Shown here in pieces: positions 1 through 7,246 of a stretch of DNA of 11,252 bases. A program made the translations under genes and the position numbers. Position 1 is the stretch's first letter, and the number at the start of each line of letters is the position of its first letter. Below the pieces are notes generated by a model. The model made no database searches. It was not told the origin of the DNA and worked only from the letters and a program-made list of their open reading frames with translations. Source of the stretch: CAYMLQ01 sp964390795. GTDB lineage: Bacteria; Verrucomicrobiota; Kiritimatiellia; RFP12; UBA1067. Where the stretch lies: assembly GCA_964390795.1 (NCBI GenBank), contig CAYMLQ010000177.1, positions 1 to 11,252 on the forward strand, read 5' to 3'.

Positions 1-14
1 AAAAGCTGCCACAC

Positions 15-23
15 AAAGAGGAG
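15..23 (+). promoter_or_regulatory. Ribosome binding site of the secretin gene
   Basis: A purine-rich AAAGAGGAG tract ends 9 bases before the ATG at 33. It is a good Shine-Dalgarno match and fixes that ATG as the start. The promoter lies before the window or the gene is part of a longer operon. Confidence 0.75.
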
Positions 24-32
24 TCTCTCCAG

Positions 33-3000
33 ATGACGCACAGTTCAAGGTGGTTGTTAGTGTTGAGTATTTCTGTCGTTGCGTGCGGCGCGATGACATA
101 TTTGTACGCGCAAGACGATCTCGAGGCGCTGTTGAAGGACTTAGGCGGGCAGCAAAAGCCTGCGGTTGAGGCACCTAAGAAAGATGCCGAGGCGCCTGCT
201 GCTGCCGTTGAAAAGCCAGCTGAGGTGCCGGTCGAAAAGCCTGCCGAGGCAGCTCCGGCTCCGGTTGAGAAGCCGGCTGAGGCTGTTCCGGCCCCGGCTG
301 AAAAGCCCGCCGAAGCTGCGCCGGCCCCGGCGGAGAAGCCCGCCGAAGCTGCGCCGACCGCCCAGCCTGCGGCCGAGCCGGCTCCCGCAATGGCCGAGCC
401 TGCCCCTGCGGCCGAGCCTGCGCCCGCAGTGGCCGCCCCGGCTGCGGCTGAGAAGCCCGCCGAGGCTGCGCCAGCTGCCGCTGAGGCCGCCGCCGAGCCT
501 GTCGATCAGAGCAGCTTGGTATCTGAATTGCTGACGCTGGAGACGATCCGTCGGAAGTCGCTGGACGACCATGGGTTTGCCTCACTGGAGACCGCACGCA
601 AAGCGCTGCGTGATGGGGACTATCCGTTGGCCCGCGATCAGTTCAAGCAGGCGCTCGACTTCATCGGCAACCGTCCGGCGAACGAGGGCGCGCGTCAGGA
701 GGCGACTGCCGGTATGGCTGAGGCGTACTATCGGGAAGCCAAGCTGGCCATGAAACAGGGCGATATCGAAAAGGCGCTCCCGTTGGCGGGTCAGGCCCAG
801 GAGCGTGGCCACCCGCAGGCCGCCCGTCTGTTGGAGACGCTGAGGAAGGAGCCGCTCAAGGCAGAACTCGATGCGTCAAGCATTACGCATCGGGTCAACG
901 ATGAGGAATATAAAGGGACGCGCGACGAAATCCGCAAGCGCCTGCGCCGTTCCCGCCAGTTCTATATGACGGCCGAGTACGACAAGGCCCAGGAGGAGTG
1001 CGAGCTGGTGCTTCGTGACAATCCGTTCAACACGGAAGCCATGGAGCTGCGTGATCGCATCGCCGACCGCATGTTGACCGTGGCGGATGTCGAGTTTGAG
1101 GCCACCCGCAGCATGATGATCAAAGACGTTCGTAAAACGTGGACGCCTGAACGTTATGCGATCGAGAGTTCTCAGATGCCCAAGGGCAAAGCCGAGATGA
1201 CCTCGAAGCAGCCTGTCTCGCAGATTAGCGACACCAAGACGGCAGAGCAGATCATCTCCAAGAAGCTCCGCGAGATCGTGATCCCGGAAGTCACCTTCCG
1301 CCCGCCCGCCACCATCATCGACGCCGTCGATTTCTTCAAGCAGGCCAGCCGCGACTATGACAACCCGGAGATCCCCATCGAGCAGCGCGGTGTGAACCTT
1401 GTGCTCAAGTTGGCAACGGGAGCTTCGGCGCCTGCTGCGGCTGCGGCGCCTGCAGAGAACGCGGATCCCTTCGCAACAGCGGCCCCGTCTGCCAGCGCAG
1501 GCGGCGTGCCGGTGATTCAGGCGTTGAGCGCGCGCTTCATCAACCTGTATGACGCACTCAAGCTGGTGTGCGACGTGACCGGCATGAAGTTCCGCATCCG
1601 CGGCAACATCGTCATGATCGTTCCGACCAATGATCCGGACGCGGAGCTGATGACGCGCTCCTACAACGTGTTGTCTTCGCTGACCGAGCGCCTCGGAGCG
1701 GCCTCAAGCGAGATGGCGGGCGCAGGCGGTGGGGCTGCGGGTGGCGGAGATAACGCCTTCATGACCACGTCGAATATGGGCGAGAAGCAGGATTGGAAAG
1801 ACTTCTTCTCGAAGATGGGCGTGAATTGGCCTGAGGGATCGTCGATCTCCTACATGGCGTCGATTGGCAAGCTGCGTGTCACCAACACGGCTGATCAGCT
1901 CGCGGTTTTCGAGCAGGTGTTGGAGGATCTGAACGTGACGCCGCGCCTGATCGAGATCGAAGCCCGGTTCGTGGAGGTTTCGCAAAAGGATCTCAACTCG
2001 CTGGGCTTCGAGTGGCTTCTGAACAGCGACTTCAGCTTCGATGCCGGCGGCTTTCTTGATAAGGCGCTCGATATGCAAGAGCACAGCAATGTGCAGCAGC
2101 CCTTGACCGACGCCAGCGGTCGGCCGTTGGTCGATATCAACAATCAGCCTCTTATGGGGTATAAGCCCTATCAGAAGCCAGGAGCGGCAACGGGCAGCGG
2201 ATGGTATACGGATCCTGCGTCCGGTGTGGGTCAGGTGCCTATAGCAGCTGGTCAAACCACCTTGGTTGACGCCCTCAACCATAACGCGAGCGTGAATGCG
2301 ATCGACGGCACCGCCTACACCACGGGCAGCCGTTATCTCAGTACGGCGGGTAATCCGATCTCGGGAGCTGAAAACAGCACGAACGACAAGTTCATGCGGA
2401 TCAACGCCTTTCTGGGCAACGCGGATCTCTCCATGATTCTCCACATGCTTAGCCAGCGTTCCGATACGGATCTGCTCTCGGCGCCGAAAGTCGTGACCAA
2501 GTCCGGAATCGAGGCGGTCATGAAGGTCGTGACCGAGTATATCTACCCGACGGAGTTTGAGGTTCAGATTTCTCAAATCTCCGGCGGCGGTGGCGGCACG
2601 GGTAGTACCGTTAACGCTGATCCGCTGGCGATGGTCGAGCCTCAGAACTTCGAGATGCGTGAGGTGGGTGTTATTCTTCAGGTGGTGCCTGAGGTCTCGG
2701 CGGAAGGCCAGATGATCAACCTCATGCTGAACCCTCAGGTTGTGTCGGAGCCTGTTTGGAAAAACTACGGGACAAGAATTCCGAAGACGTCGCCTGGAAA
2801 TATTGTCCTCGATGTGCTGGGGAATCCGATCGGGCAAGCTTCGACCACTACGTACATGGAATTGCCGATGGAGCAGCCTTTCTTCAGCGTGCGCTCGGTG
2901 CAGACCCAGCTTTCGATCTACAACGGCGCGACCGTTGTGATGGGCGGTCTGATCACGGAGAGCCGCAAGACGATGGAGGACAAGATTCCTTTCCTGGGGG

Positions 3001-3236
3001 ATCTGCCTTATGTGGGGCGTCTGTTCCGGAGCCGCTCGGAGGAGTCCGACAAGCGCAACCTGTTGATTTTCGTAACGGCACGCCTGGTTGATCCGGCTGG
3101 ACGCGCTGTGCGCATGAGTGGCGGCGAGTCACCGCTTATGTCCGGTGGTGGCGCGAGCGGCGGCGGCGGTGCGACACCGTTGCCGGCGGCTGCAGCAACC
3201 GCTCCGGCACAGGCGGATGCGCCTGCTGCGCCGTAA
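33..3236 (+). CDS. Type IV pilus / type II secretion-like outer-membrane secretin, long PVC-type with TPR-like region
   Basis: Predicted to form the outer-membrane ring through which a type IV pilus or secretion pseudopilus passes. Residues 1-26 look like a signal peptide, with likely cleavage after LYA-26. Residues 43-158 are a Pro/Ala/Glu/Lys tether with EKPAE repeats. Two TPR-like stretches follow (about 183-212 and 303-345). Residues 415-535 resemble short N-domains, with an Ala-rich insert at 461-490. The secretin core runs from about 637 to 1022: RLIEIEARFVEVS (638-650), LLSAPKVVTKSG (814-825), GVILQVVPEVS (879-889), and the family signature IPFLGDLPYVGRLFRS (985-1000) just before LLIFVTARLVDP. 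Residues 1029-1067 are a Gly/Ala/Pro tail. At 1067 residues it is longer than typical PilQ or GspD. The architecture matches the long pilus secretins I know from Verrucomicrobia (Amuc_1098-like); that exact assignment is from memory. No other pilus gene follows, so any pilus operon would lie upstream. Confidence 0.87.
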   Translation: MTHSSRWLLVLSISVVACGAMTYLYAQDDLEALLKDLGGQQKPAVEAPKKDAEAPAAAVEKPAEVPVEKPAEAAPAPVEKPAEAVPAPAEKPAEAAPAPAEKPAEAAPTAQPAAEPAPAMAEPAPAAEPAPAVAAPAAAEKPAEAAPAAAEAAAEPVDQSSLVSELLTLETIRRKSLDDHGFASLETARKALRDGDYPLARDQFKQALDFIGNRPANEGARQEATAGMAEAYYREAKLAMKQGDIEKALPLAGQAQERGHPQAARLLETLRKEPLKAELDASSITHRVNDEEYKGTRDEIRKRLRRSRQFYMTAEYDKAQEECELVLRDNPFNTEAMELRDRIADRMLTVADVEFEATRSMMIKDVRKTWTPERYAIESSQMPKGKAEMTSKQPVSQISDTKTAEQIISKKLREIVIPEVTFRPPATIIDAVDFFKQASRDYDNPEIPIEQRGVNLVLKLATGASAPAAAAAPAENADPFATAAPSASAGGVPVIQALSARFINLYDALKLVCDVTGMKFRIRGNIVMIVPTNDPDAELMTRSYNVLSSLTERLGAASSEMAGAGGGAAGGGDNAFMTTSNMGEKQDWKDFFSKMGVNWPEGSSISYMASIGKLRVTNTADQLAVFEQVLEDLNVTPRLIEIEARFVEVSQKDLNSLGFEWLLNSDFSFDAGGFLDKALDMQEHSNVQQPLTDASGRPLVDINNQPLMGYKPYQKPGAATGSGWYTDPASGVGQVPIAAGQTTLVDALNHNASVNAIDGTAYTTGSRYLSTAGNPISGAENSTNDKFMRINAFLGNADLSMILHMLSQRSDTDLLSAPKVVTKSGIEAVMKVVTEYIYPTEFEVQISQISGGGGGTGSTVNADPLAMVEPQNFEMREVGVILQVVPEVSAEGQMINLMLNPQVVSEPVWKNYGTRIPKTSPGNIVLDVLGNPIGQASTTTYMELPMEQPFFSVRSVQTQLSIYNGATVVMGGLITESRKTMEDKIPFLGDLPYVGRLFRSRSEESDKRNLLIFVTARLVDPAGRAVRMSGGESPLMSGGGASGGGGATPLPAAAATAPAQADAPAAP
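231..362 (+). repeat. Four 33-bp tandem repeats inside the secretin tether
   Basis: Four in-frame copies of a 33-bp unit encode an 11-residue period, roughly V/A-EKPAEAAPAP, covering residues 67-110. Copies differ mainly at third positions. Degenerate copies lie on both sides (EKPAE at residues 60-64 and 140-144). Such units often gain or lose copies between strains and lengthen a periplasm-spanning, peptidoglycan-crossing linker. Confidence 0.8.
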
Positions 3237-3266
3237 GGCGCGAGTGCTCTAGAGGTTGTTTCATCG

Positions 3267-3314
3267 GCGGTCTGGCCGTTGTGTTTCGGCATTGCCGTAA
3301 CGCGGCCAGACGCC
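3267..3314 (+). terminator. Nested hairpin after the secretin gene, possible terminator or mRNA 3' stabiliser
   Basis: TCTGGCCG (3271-3278) pairs with CGGCCAGA (3303-3310). The outer GGCG/CGCC extends the stem across a one-base bulge. A second small stem, CGGC-ATT-GCCG (3287-3297), sits in the loop. It begins 31 bases after the secretin stop. No U-run follows, so it is not a standard intrinsic terminator. The rest of the 179-bp gap holds only the candidate coaE promoter and a weak 5-bp hairpin at 3341-3358. Confidence 0.4.
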
Positions 3315-3363
3315 AGGTAAATCCCGGCATACCCCTGAGTCATCCGTATGTGAGGATGCGTGT

Positions 3364-3392
3364 TTGAGCGGGTTTCTTTCTGGGTGTATCGT
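3364..3392 (+). promoter_or_regulatory. Candidate sigma-70-type promoter for coaE-rho
   Basis: TTGAGC (3364-3369) and TATCGT (3387-3392) are separated by 17 bases. Each matches the consensus at 4 of 6 positions. Transcription would begin near 3399, giving a leader of about 17 bases before the coaE ATG. Found by eye; in PVC bacteria the consensus may differ. Confidence 0.35.
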
Positions 3393-3415
3393 CCGGCTGG
3401 TTGACGTGAGTCTGC

Positions 3416-4012
3416 ATGTGTTTGCGCGTGGCCATAACGGGCGGCATCGCATGCGGCAAGAGTCTGTTCTCCCACTATCTCGGTCAGTTGGGAGTGGATG
3501 TCCTTGACGCAGATGATGTGGTGCATCGCTTGGAAGCGCCGGGAGGCGCCGCTGTGGCTGCGATCCGATCCCTCTTTGGGGAGCAGGTGGTGCGGCCCGA
3601 CGGTGGCATAGACCGCGCCGCTCTGGGTGATATCGTGTTCCACCATGAGGCGGCCCGCGATCAATTGAACCGCCTGATTCACCCGCTGGTCAAGGAGGTC
3701 ATTCACGAGTGGCTTGAGCTTCCCGGTGGAAGGCTAAAGGCCGTCGTGATTCCGCTCCTGTTTGAGGTGGGATGGGACAGGGATTGGGATGTGATCATCT
3801 GCTTGGCATGCAGCGAGGCCGTGCAGATCGACCGGCTGATACGTGTCAGGGGGCTTTCTGCCGAGCAGGCCCGCAAACGTGTGGCCGCGCAGATGCCAGT
3901 TGCGGAAAAAGCCGCACGTTCGCATCGCGTAGTGAACAATGATGCCGATGCCGAGGCGTTGGCGCGGGAAGCGTCTGAAGTGTATCGCTTCCTTATAGAG
4001 AGGTCCGAATGA
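3416..4012 (+). CDS. coaE: Dephospho-CoA kinase
   Basis: Cytoplasmic P-loop kinase that phosphorylates the 3'-OH of dephospho-CoA with ATP, the last step of coenzyme A synthesis. The Walker A motif GGIACGKS lies at residues 9-16. DADDVVHRL (31-39), the HPLV element (89-92), PLLFE (113-117), KRVAAQMP (154-161) in the LID-like region and the late NN pair (174-175) are all family features. The 198-residue length is normal. The ATG at 3416 puts the P-loop at its usual distance from the N-terminus; the ribosome site is weak (GTGAG at 3406-3410). The last codon and stop overlap the rho start as ATGA, so CoaE and Rho are translationally coupled. The coaE-rho order is also known in Chlamydiae. Confidence 0.95.
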   Translation: MCLRVAITGGIACGKSLFSHYLGQLGVDVLDADDVVHRLEAPGGAAVAAIRSLFGEQVVRPDGGIDRAALGDIVFHHEAARDQLNRLIHPLVKEVIHEWLELPGGRLKAVVIPLLFEVGWDRDWDVIICLACSEAVQIDRLIRVRGLSAEQARKRVAAQMPVAEKAARSHRVVNNDADAEALAREASEVYRFLIERSE

Positions 4013-5691
4013 GTACAGAGCAAGATGCTCCTGATGCGACTGGGCAGCAGAGTCAACCCGCGAACAAGGAGCCGGGCGGCGCTCCGCCTGCAAAATGGGC
4101 GCGTTTCACGCCGAGGCCGCCGACGAATCCCGTGGCGCGGCCCTCTTCCGACCGTGGCGAGCGCCGGGATCCCGCACACGGCGGTCATGCCGGGCGGGGC
4201 CGTCCGCGCCCGCAGAAGCAGCAGCATCACTCCCGCGGCGGCGCTCCGCGCGGCATGCCGAAGCAGGCTGGGCCTCACGGGATGATGGACTATGACCAGC
4301 CCCCCGTGAATAGCGGTGCGGCCCACGGGGCGCCCTACACGCCGAGCGCGTCGCAACCGGGGGAGGATCCTTCGCAGGCGCCACGGGGGTCGGCCGGGGA
4401 GGCCTCCTATCATCCGCCGACCGCCGAAAATCTGCCGGACATTTATCTGACCGACCTTCAGAAAATGGAAGTGGCGGATTTGCAGACGTTGCTGCCCAAC
4501 GCGAATCCTGAAGATCTCGCCGCGATGCGCAAGCACGATATCATTTTTGAGATCATCCGCAGCTACCTGCGGCGCGGCGGAACGGTGATTACCAGCGGCG
4601 TGTTGGAAATCCTGCCGGACGGTTACGGATTTCTGCGCGCACCCAAAAGCAACTATTTGCAGTGCCCGGAGGACGTTTACGCCTCGCCTTCGCAGGTGCG
4701 GCGCTTCGCCTTGAGGACGGGCGACCAGGTGGAGGGGCCGGTGCGCGACCCGAAGGAGAAGGAGCGTTTCTTCGCTCTCGGCCGGGTCGATATCGTCAAT
4801 GGCAAGCCGGCGGCCGAAGCCCGCCGCATCGTGCATTTCGAGAACTTGACTCCGCTATTCCCGGATCGCCGCATCCGGCTCGAGACGTCGCCCGACGAGA
4901 TTTCGATGCGCGTCATGGATATCTTCACGCCGATCGGGTTCGGACAGCGCGGGCTGATCGTTGCGCCGCCGCGCACGGGCAAGACCGTGCTGCTTCAGAA
5001 GGTCGCGAACGCCATCTCTGAGAATCATCCCGATGCGATGCTGATCATCTTGCTGATCGACGAGCGCCCGGAGGAGGTCACGGACATGCAGCGTCACACC
5101 AAGGCGCAGGTGTTGAGTTCGACCTTCGACGAGGCTCCGGAACGGCACGTCCAGGTGGCTGAGATGGTGATCGAGGTTGCTAAGCGTCAGGTCGAGAACG
5201 GACGGGACGTGGTCATTCTGCTGGACAGTATCACACGTCTGGCGCGTGCCTACAATACGGTGCAGCCGCACAGCGGCAAGATTCTCTCGGGCGGCGTGGA
5301 CGCCAACGCCCTGCACAAGCCCAAGCGCTTTTTCGGTGCGGCACGTAACATTGAGAACGGCGGCAGCCTGACGATCATCGCGACGGCGCTGGTGGACACG
5401 GGCAGCCGCATGGACGATGTGATCTTCGAGGAATTCAAGGGTACGGGCAACATGGAGCTGTGCCTGGACCGCCAATTGGTAGACAAGCGTATCTTCCCTG
5501 CCATCAACATGGAGAAGTCCGGAACCCGCAAGGAGGAGCTGTTGCTCTATCCCGAGGAGCTGAACCGTACGTGGATCTTGCGCCGTGCGCTCAACGGCGT
5601 GCCGCCGGTCGAGGCGATGGAGATGATCGTCAAGCGCATCAAGAACACCAAGAGTAACGCCGAGTTCCTCGTCAGCATCAAAGACGCATAG
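4009..5691 (+). CDS. rho: Transcription termination factor Rho with long disordered N-terminal extension
   Basis: Hexameric RNA-dependent ATPase/translocase that ends transcription of untranslated RNA. Residues 1-140 are low-complexity, rich in Pro, Gly, Arg, Gln and His, with RG/RGG-like runs around 61-82. A Rho N-terminal helical segment follows at about 147-190 (DLQKMEVADLQTLL). Then comes the RNA-binding cold-shock-like domain, with RNP1-like GYGFLR at 205-210. The ATPase has Walker A APPRTGKT (319-326), LLIDERPEEV (348-357), Walker B-type VVILLDS (401-407), a Q-loop around 417-432 and an R-loop at GTGNM (478-482). Motor residues look complete, so it should be active. Its 560 residues exceed the ~420 of E. 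coli Rho because of the N-terminal extension. It starts inside the coaE stop (ATGA). Confidence 0.97.
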   Translation: MSTEQDAPDATGQQSQPANKEPGGAPPAKWARFTPRPPTNPVARPSSDRGERRDPAHGGHAGRGRPRPQKQQHHSRGGAPRGMPKQAGPHGMMDYDQPPVNSGAAHGAPYTPSASQPGEDPSQAPRGSAGEASYHPPTAENLPDIYLTDLQKMEVADLQTLLPNANPEDLAAMRKHDIIFEIIRSYLRRGGTVITSGVLEILPDGYGFLRAPKSNYLQCPEDVYASPSQVRRFALRTGDQVEGPVRDPKEKERFFALGRVDIVNGKPAAEARRIVHFENLTPLFPDRRIRLETSPDEISMRVMDIFTPIGFGQRGLIVAPPRTGKTVLLQKVANAISENHPDAMLIILLIDERPEEVTDMQRHTKAQVLSSTFDEAPERHVQVAEMVIEVAKRQVENGRDVVILLDSITRLARAYNTVQPHSGKILSGGVDANALHKPKRFFGAARNIENGGSLTIIATALVDTGSRMDDVIFEEFKGTGNMELCLDRQLVDKRIFPAINMEKSGTRKEELLLYPEELNRTWILRRALNGVPPVEAMEMIVKRIKNTKSNAEFLVSIKDA

Positions 5692-5714
5692 GCTTGGACG
5701 GGTGGATCGGACGT

Positions 5715-5864
5715 GGGTGCGTACAGCAATTCTAAATTTGGCGTCTAAGCCACGGGAATGCAGGCTAAAGCCTGTACTACGAACGGCTTCTTACACGGAA
5801 AGAAGCGTTTGTAGTGCAGCCTTCAGGCTGTCTTAAGCCAAATTTAGAATTGCTGGGGTGCGTA
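5715..5864. mobile_element. MITE-like non-autonomous element with 9-bp target duplication
   Basis: The element proper spans 5724-5855 (132 bp). Its ends are perfect 19-bp inverted repeats: CAGCAATTCTAAATTTGGC (5724-5742) and its exact complement (5837-5855). Directly outside both ends stands the same 9-mer, GGGTGCGTA (5715-5723 and 5856-5864), as expected for a target-site duplication. It encodes no protein. The interior carries two REP-like mini-palindromes, CAGGCT-AA-AGCCTG (5761-5774) and CAGCCT-TC-AGGCTG (5817-5830), around a central perfect hairpin, GCTTCTT/AAGAAGC (5786-5792/5800-5806). As RNA nearly the whole element could fold into one long stem. Intact ends and duplication suggest a recent insertion, probably moved in trans by a transposase elsewhere. 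IS4- and ISAs1-like families make duplications of about this size, but I cannot assign the family. Confidence 0.87.
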
Positions 5865-5873
5865 AGTTTTTAC

Positions 5874-5902
5874 GTGAAGTGTAACTGCGGGCGTGTTATC
5901 CT
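5874..5902 (+). promoter_or_regulatory. Candidate extended -10 promoter for tig-clpP-clpX
   Basis: TATCCT (5897-5902) is preceded by TG at the extended -10 position (5894-5895). A weak -35, GTGAAG (5874-5879), lies 17 bases upstream. Transcription would start near 5909, about 37 bases before the tig ATG. This would explain how tig is expressed although a terminator lies just upstream. The match is modest and the -10 overlaps the terminator stem. Confidence 0.3.
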
Positions 5903-5917
5903 AACGCCCCTTTTTTT
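5889..5917 (+). terminator. Intrinsic terminator between rho and tig
   Basis: GGGCGT (5889-5894) pairs with ACGCCC (5904-5909), followed by one C and seven T (5911-5917). This is a standard Rho-independent terminator. It would end coaE-rho transcripts about 200 bases after the rho stop. It finishes only 28 bases before the tig start, so if any tig transcript begins upstream it would behave as an attenuator. Confidence 0.8.
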
Positions 5918-5945
5918 ATGCGAAAGAATGTGAAAGGTTCTCAGG

Positions 5946-7238
5946 ATGAAAGTCGATACGCAGAATGCCGGCCCTTGCAAGGTCAAAGTGATTGTGAAGG
6001 CGGAGGCGGATGAAACACGGCCCGATTACGAGGAGGTAGTCAAATCCTTCCTGCAGCATGGACGCGTTCCCGGGTTCCGCCAGGGCAAGGTTCCTCGCGA
6101 AATCATCAAGCGGGATTTCCATAAGGAGATCACCGAAGAGGTTCACGGGCGCCTGATCCGGTCGCTCTACAAGAAGGCGGTCGAACAGGAAAAGATCAAG
6201 ATGGTCGCGCTGCTGGATATCAACGACGTGCTCTTTTCGCCCGAGACCGGTATCACGTTCGCGATGACGCTTGAAGTTCAGCCCGAGTTTGATCTGCCGA
6301 AGTATAAGAAGATACCTGTACCCTTCGAAGAGCCCGTGGTGACGGAAGACCAGGTGGTCGGCCACATCGACCGCCTGCGCAAAGCGTTCGCCAAGTTCGA
6401 AGAGGCGCCTGCCGACTACGGCATCGAGGCGGAAGATCTGGTGAGCATCGATTTTGCGGGCCTGATCGACGGGCAGCCCGTCAAGGATCTGGCGCCGGAA
6501 GCCAAAGCCATCTCTGAGGGCACCGACTTCTGGATTCAGGTGGATGAGGACCGTTTCCTGCCTGAAATCGTCGAAGCCATTAAAGGCCTGAAGGCGGGCG
6601 CCTCCAAGGAAATCAAATTCAAGTTCGACAAGGAGCAGCCGATCGAGGCGCTTCGCGGCCGGAAGGCCGTCTACAGCGTGACCGTCAAGACGGTGCGGAA
6701 GCGCGTGCTGCCGACGGACGCGGATCTGCTCCAGCAGGTCAAGATGGAGTCCATGGAGAAACTGCGCGAGCAGACCCTGACGAACCTGACGGAGTCGTCG
6801 CAACAGGCTGAGAAGCAGCGCCGCGAACAGGCGGTCATCGAGTTTCTGCTGAAAAAAGCCGAGTTCGATTTGCCCGAGTCGCAGGTTTCGGACGAGATCA
6901 GCGCCACGCTGGATCGGATGGCGAACGAGGCCCACTATCGCGGCCTGAAGCGCGAGGACTTGGAGAAGAACCGCGAGGCGATCATCGAGAACGCCACCGC
7001 GAGCGCCAAGCGCCAGCTGCGGATGCGCTACGTGCTTGGGTGCATTGCCGATCAGGAGAAGATCGATCTGACGGAGGCCGAGGTGGACCAGAAGATCGCC
7101 GACCTGTCGGTGGACTTCCGTATGAAGCCGGATCAGCTCCGTGCGCAGATCGAGAAGAACGAGCGCATGGGCACGCTGCGCAAGCAGATCCGCGACGAGA
7201 AGACCATGCAGTTCCTGTTGGCTGAAGCGAAGCATTAA
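5946..7238 (+). CDS. tig: Trigger factor, ribosome-associated chaperone
   Basis: Binds the ribosome near the exit tunnel and shields new polypeptides; also carries a peptidyl-prolyl isomerase fold. The N-terminal ribosome-binding domain (about 1-115) has the signature GFRQGKVP at 43-50, at nearly the same place as in E. coli. The FKBP-like isomerase domain covers roughly 160-250 (EDLVSIDFAGLIDGQPV, then FLPEIVEAIKGLKAG). The rest (about 116-159 and 251-430) is the helical chaperone body, rich in Glu, Lys and Arg. The 430 residues equal the normal length (432 in E. coli). The start is supported by AAAGG at 5933-5937. It leads the tig-clpP-clpX operon, with 8 bp to clpP. Confidence 0.97.
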   Translation: MKVDTQNAGPCKVKVIVKAEADETRPDYEEVVKSFLQHGRVPGFRQGKVPREIIKRDFHKEITEEVHGRLIRSLYKKAVEQEKIKMVALLDINDVLFSPETGITFAMTLEVQPEFDLPKYKKIPVPFEEPVVTEDQVVGHIDRLRKAFAKFEEAPADYGIEAEDLVSIDFAGLIDGQPVKDLAPEAKAISEGTDFWIQVDEDRFLPEIVEAIKGLKAGASKEIKFKFDKEQPIEALRGRKAVYSVTVKTVRKRVLPTDADLLQQVKMESMEKLREQTLTNLTESSQQAEKQRREQAVIEFLLKKAEFDLPESQVSDEISATLDRMANEAHYRGLKREDLEKNREAIIENATASAKRQLRMRYVLGCIADQEKIDLTEAEVDQKIADLSVDFRMKPDQLRAQIEKNERMGTLRKQIRDEKTMQFLLAEAKH

Positions 7239-7243
7239 GGAGG
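7236..7243 (+). promoter_or_regulatory. Strong ribosome binding site of clpP overlapping the tig stop
   Basis: TAAGGAGG contains both the tig stop codon and a near-perfect Shine-Dalgarno sequence. It lies 3 bases before the clpP ATG at 7247. The overlap suggests translational coupling of ClpP to trigger factor and decides the clpP start. Confidence 0.85.
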
Positions 7244-7246
7244 ACT

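Noticed and set aside
72..89. Possible lipobox V-V-A-C (residues 15-18) in the secretin signal peptide
   Set aside because: Position -3 is Val rather than the usual Leu, and a normal signal peptidase I site (LYA before Gln27) fits as well. Not called as a lipoprotein.
231..362. Regular repeats read as a possible CRISPR array
   Set aside because: The repeats are adjoining, in frame with the secretin and encode a Pro/Ala/Glu/Lys linker; there are no unique spacers.
1704..2837. 377-codon minus-strand frame inside the secretin gene
   Set aside because: Arg/His-rich shadow without a recognisable domain or ribosome site; the plus-strand secretin is clear.
3703..4836. 377-codon minus-strand frame across the coaE-rho junction
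   Set aside because: Spans two well-identified genes in antisense; Arg-rich product with no motifs.
5918..5946. ATG at 5918 as an alternative tig start
   Set aside because: It is out of frame with trigger factor and directly follows the terminator T-run. The ATG at 5946 has AAAGG at a proper distance.
5916..7235. 439-codon open frame on the minus strand, antisense to tig
   Set aside because: It mirrors tig almost exactly, its product is Leu/Arg/His-rich without any family motif, and tig is unmistakable. It results from codon bias in a high-GC gene.
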